Positions 16,911 to 16,947 of a stretch of DNA of 16,947 nucleotides are shown here, piece by piece (positions within the stretch are counted from its first letter, which is position 1; every line of letters starts with the position of its first letter). Position numbers and translations under genes: made by a program. The notes below the pieces were generated by a model. The model was given only the letters and a program-made list of their open reading frames with translations, was not told where the DNA came from and ran no database searches. Source of the DNA: a bacterium (GTDB lineage Bacteria > UBA9089 > JASEIO01); the NCBI GenBank assembly GCA_030017475.1, contig JASEIO010000034.1:1-16947 (forward strand), given 5' to 3'.

Positions 16911-16947
16911 CCTTTTATAAATAAAGGTAGATGTCAATTAAGAGGTT
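16911..16947 (+). other. Window end, no feature recognised
   Basis: Thirty-seven bases after the methyltransferase-like frame hold no gene or attC box. The array may continue beyond the window. Confidence 0.4.

Overview
The window reads as AT-rich bacterial chromosome from an uncultured-type lineage that I cannot place in a phylum. Bacterial identity rests on sigma70-like promoters (two TTGACT-N17 elements), Shine-Dalgarno sites before most genes, two lipoprotein signals with a Cys lipobox, and a bacterial-type gap-pgk-tpiA operon. The lipoproteins and a BamD/CpoB-like TPR protein suggest a diderm envelope. The operon ends in an archaeal-type phosphoglycerate mutase (apgM), which is common in deep-branching and candidate-phylum bacteria.

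Region 1 (1-4616, + strand) holds a flavodoxin-family protein, a cytoplasmic sialidase-like protein with five Asp boxes, and a 981-aa UvrD-type helicase fused to a PD-(D/E)XK nuclease with four Fe-S cysteines. Overlapping the helicase stop is the first 31 codons of an Mre11/SbcD-type exonuclease, cut short at a probable rearrangement breakpoint.

Region 2 (4619-8706, - strand) holds an exported protein with three Ig-like repeats and two PEGA domains, a small lipoprotein with a carboxypeptidase-regulatory-like fold, a TPR lipoprotein, and a BshB1-like GlcNAc deacetylase. The deacetylase and TPR gene share a promoter that diverges from the glycolytic promoter.

Region 3 (8837-13140, + strand) is a tight operon, gap-pgk-tpiA-apgM, covering glyceraldehyde-3-phosphate to 2-phosphoglycerate plus triose isomerisation.

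Region 4 (13141-16947, + strand) is the unusual part. Four attC-like imperfect palindromes, mostly with GTATAAC / GTTATAC outer boxes, and one half-site separate short genes oriented the same way. This is a mobile gene-cassette array with no integrase in the window (CALIN-like), placed directly behind the glycolytic operon. Cassette 1 carries a three-gene overlapping module: a TIR-domain protein with a C-terminal membrane helix, a small DUF2283-like protein, and a PIN-domain (VapC-like) toxin. It may be a compact defence or toxin system. A decayed methyltransferase remnant follows. The later cassettes encode membrane proteins: a 166-aa 3-TM protein, a 4-TM protein broken by a one-base frameshift in an A run, and an isoprenylcysteine-methyltransferase-like protein with two frameshifts. 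The window ends inside or just after that last cassette.
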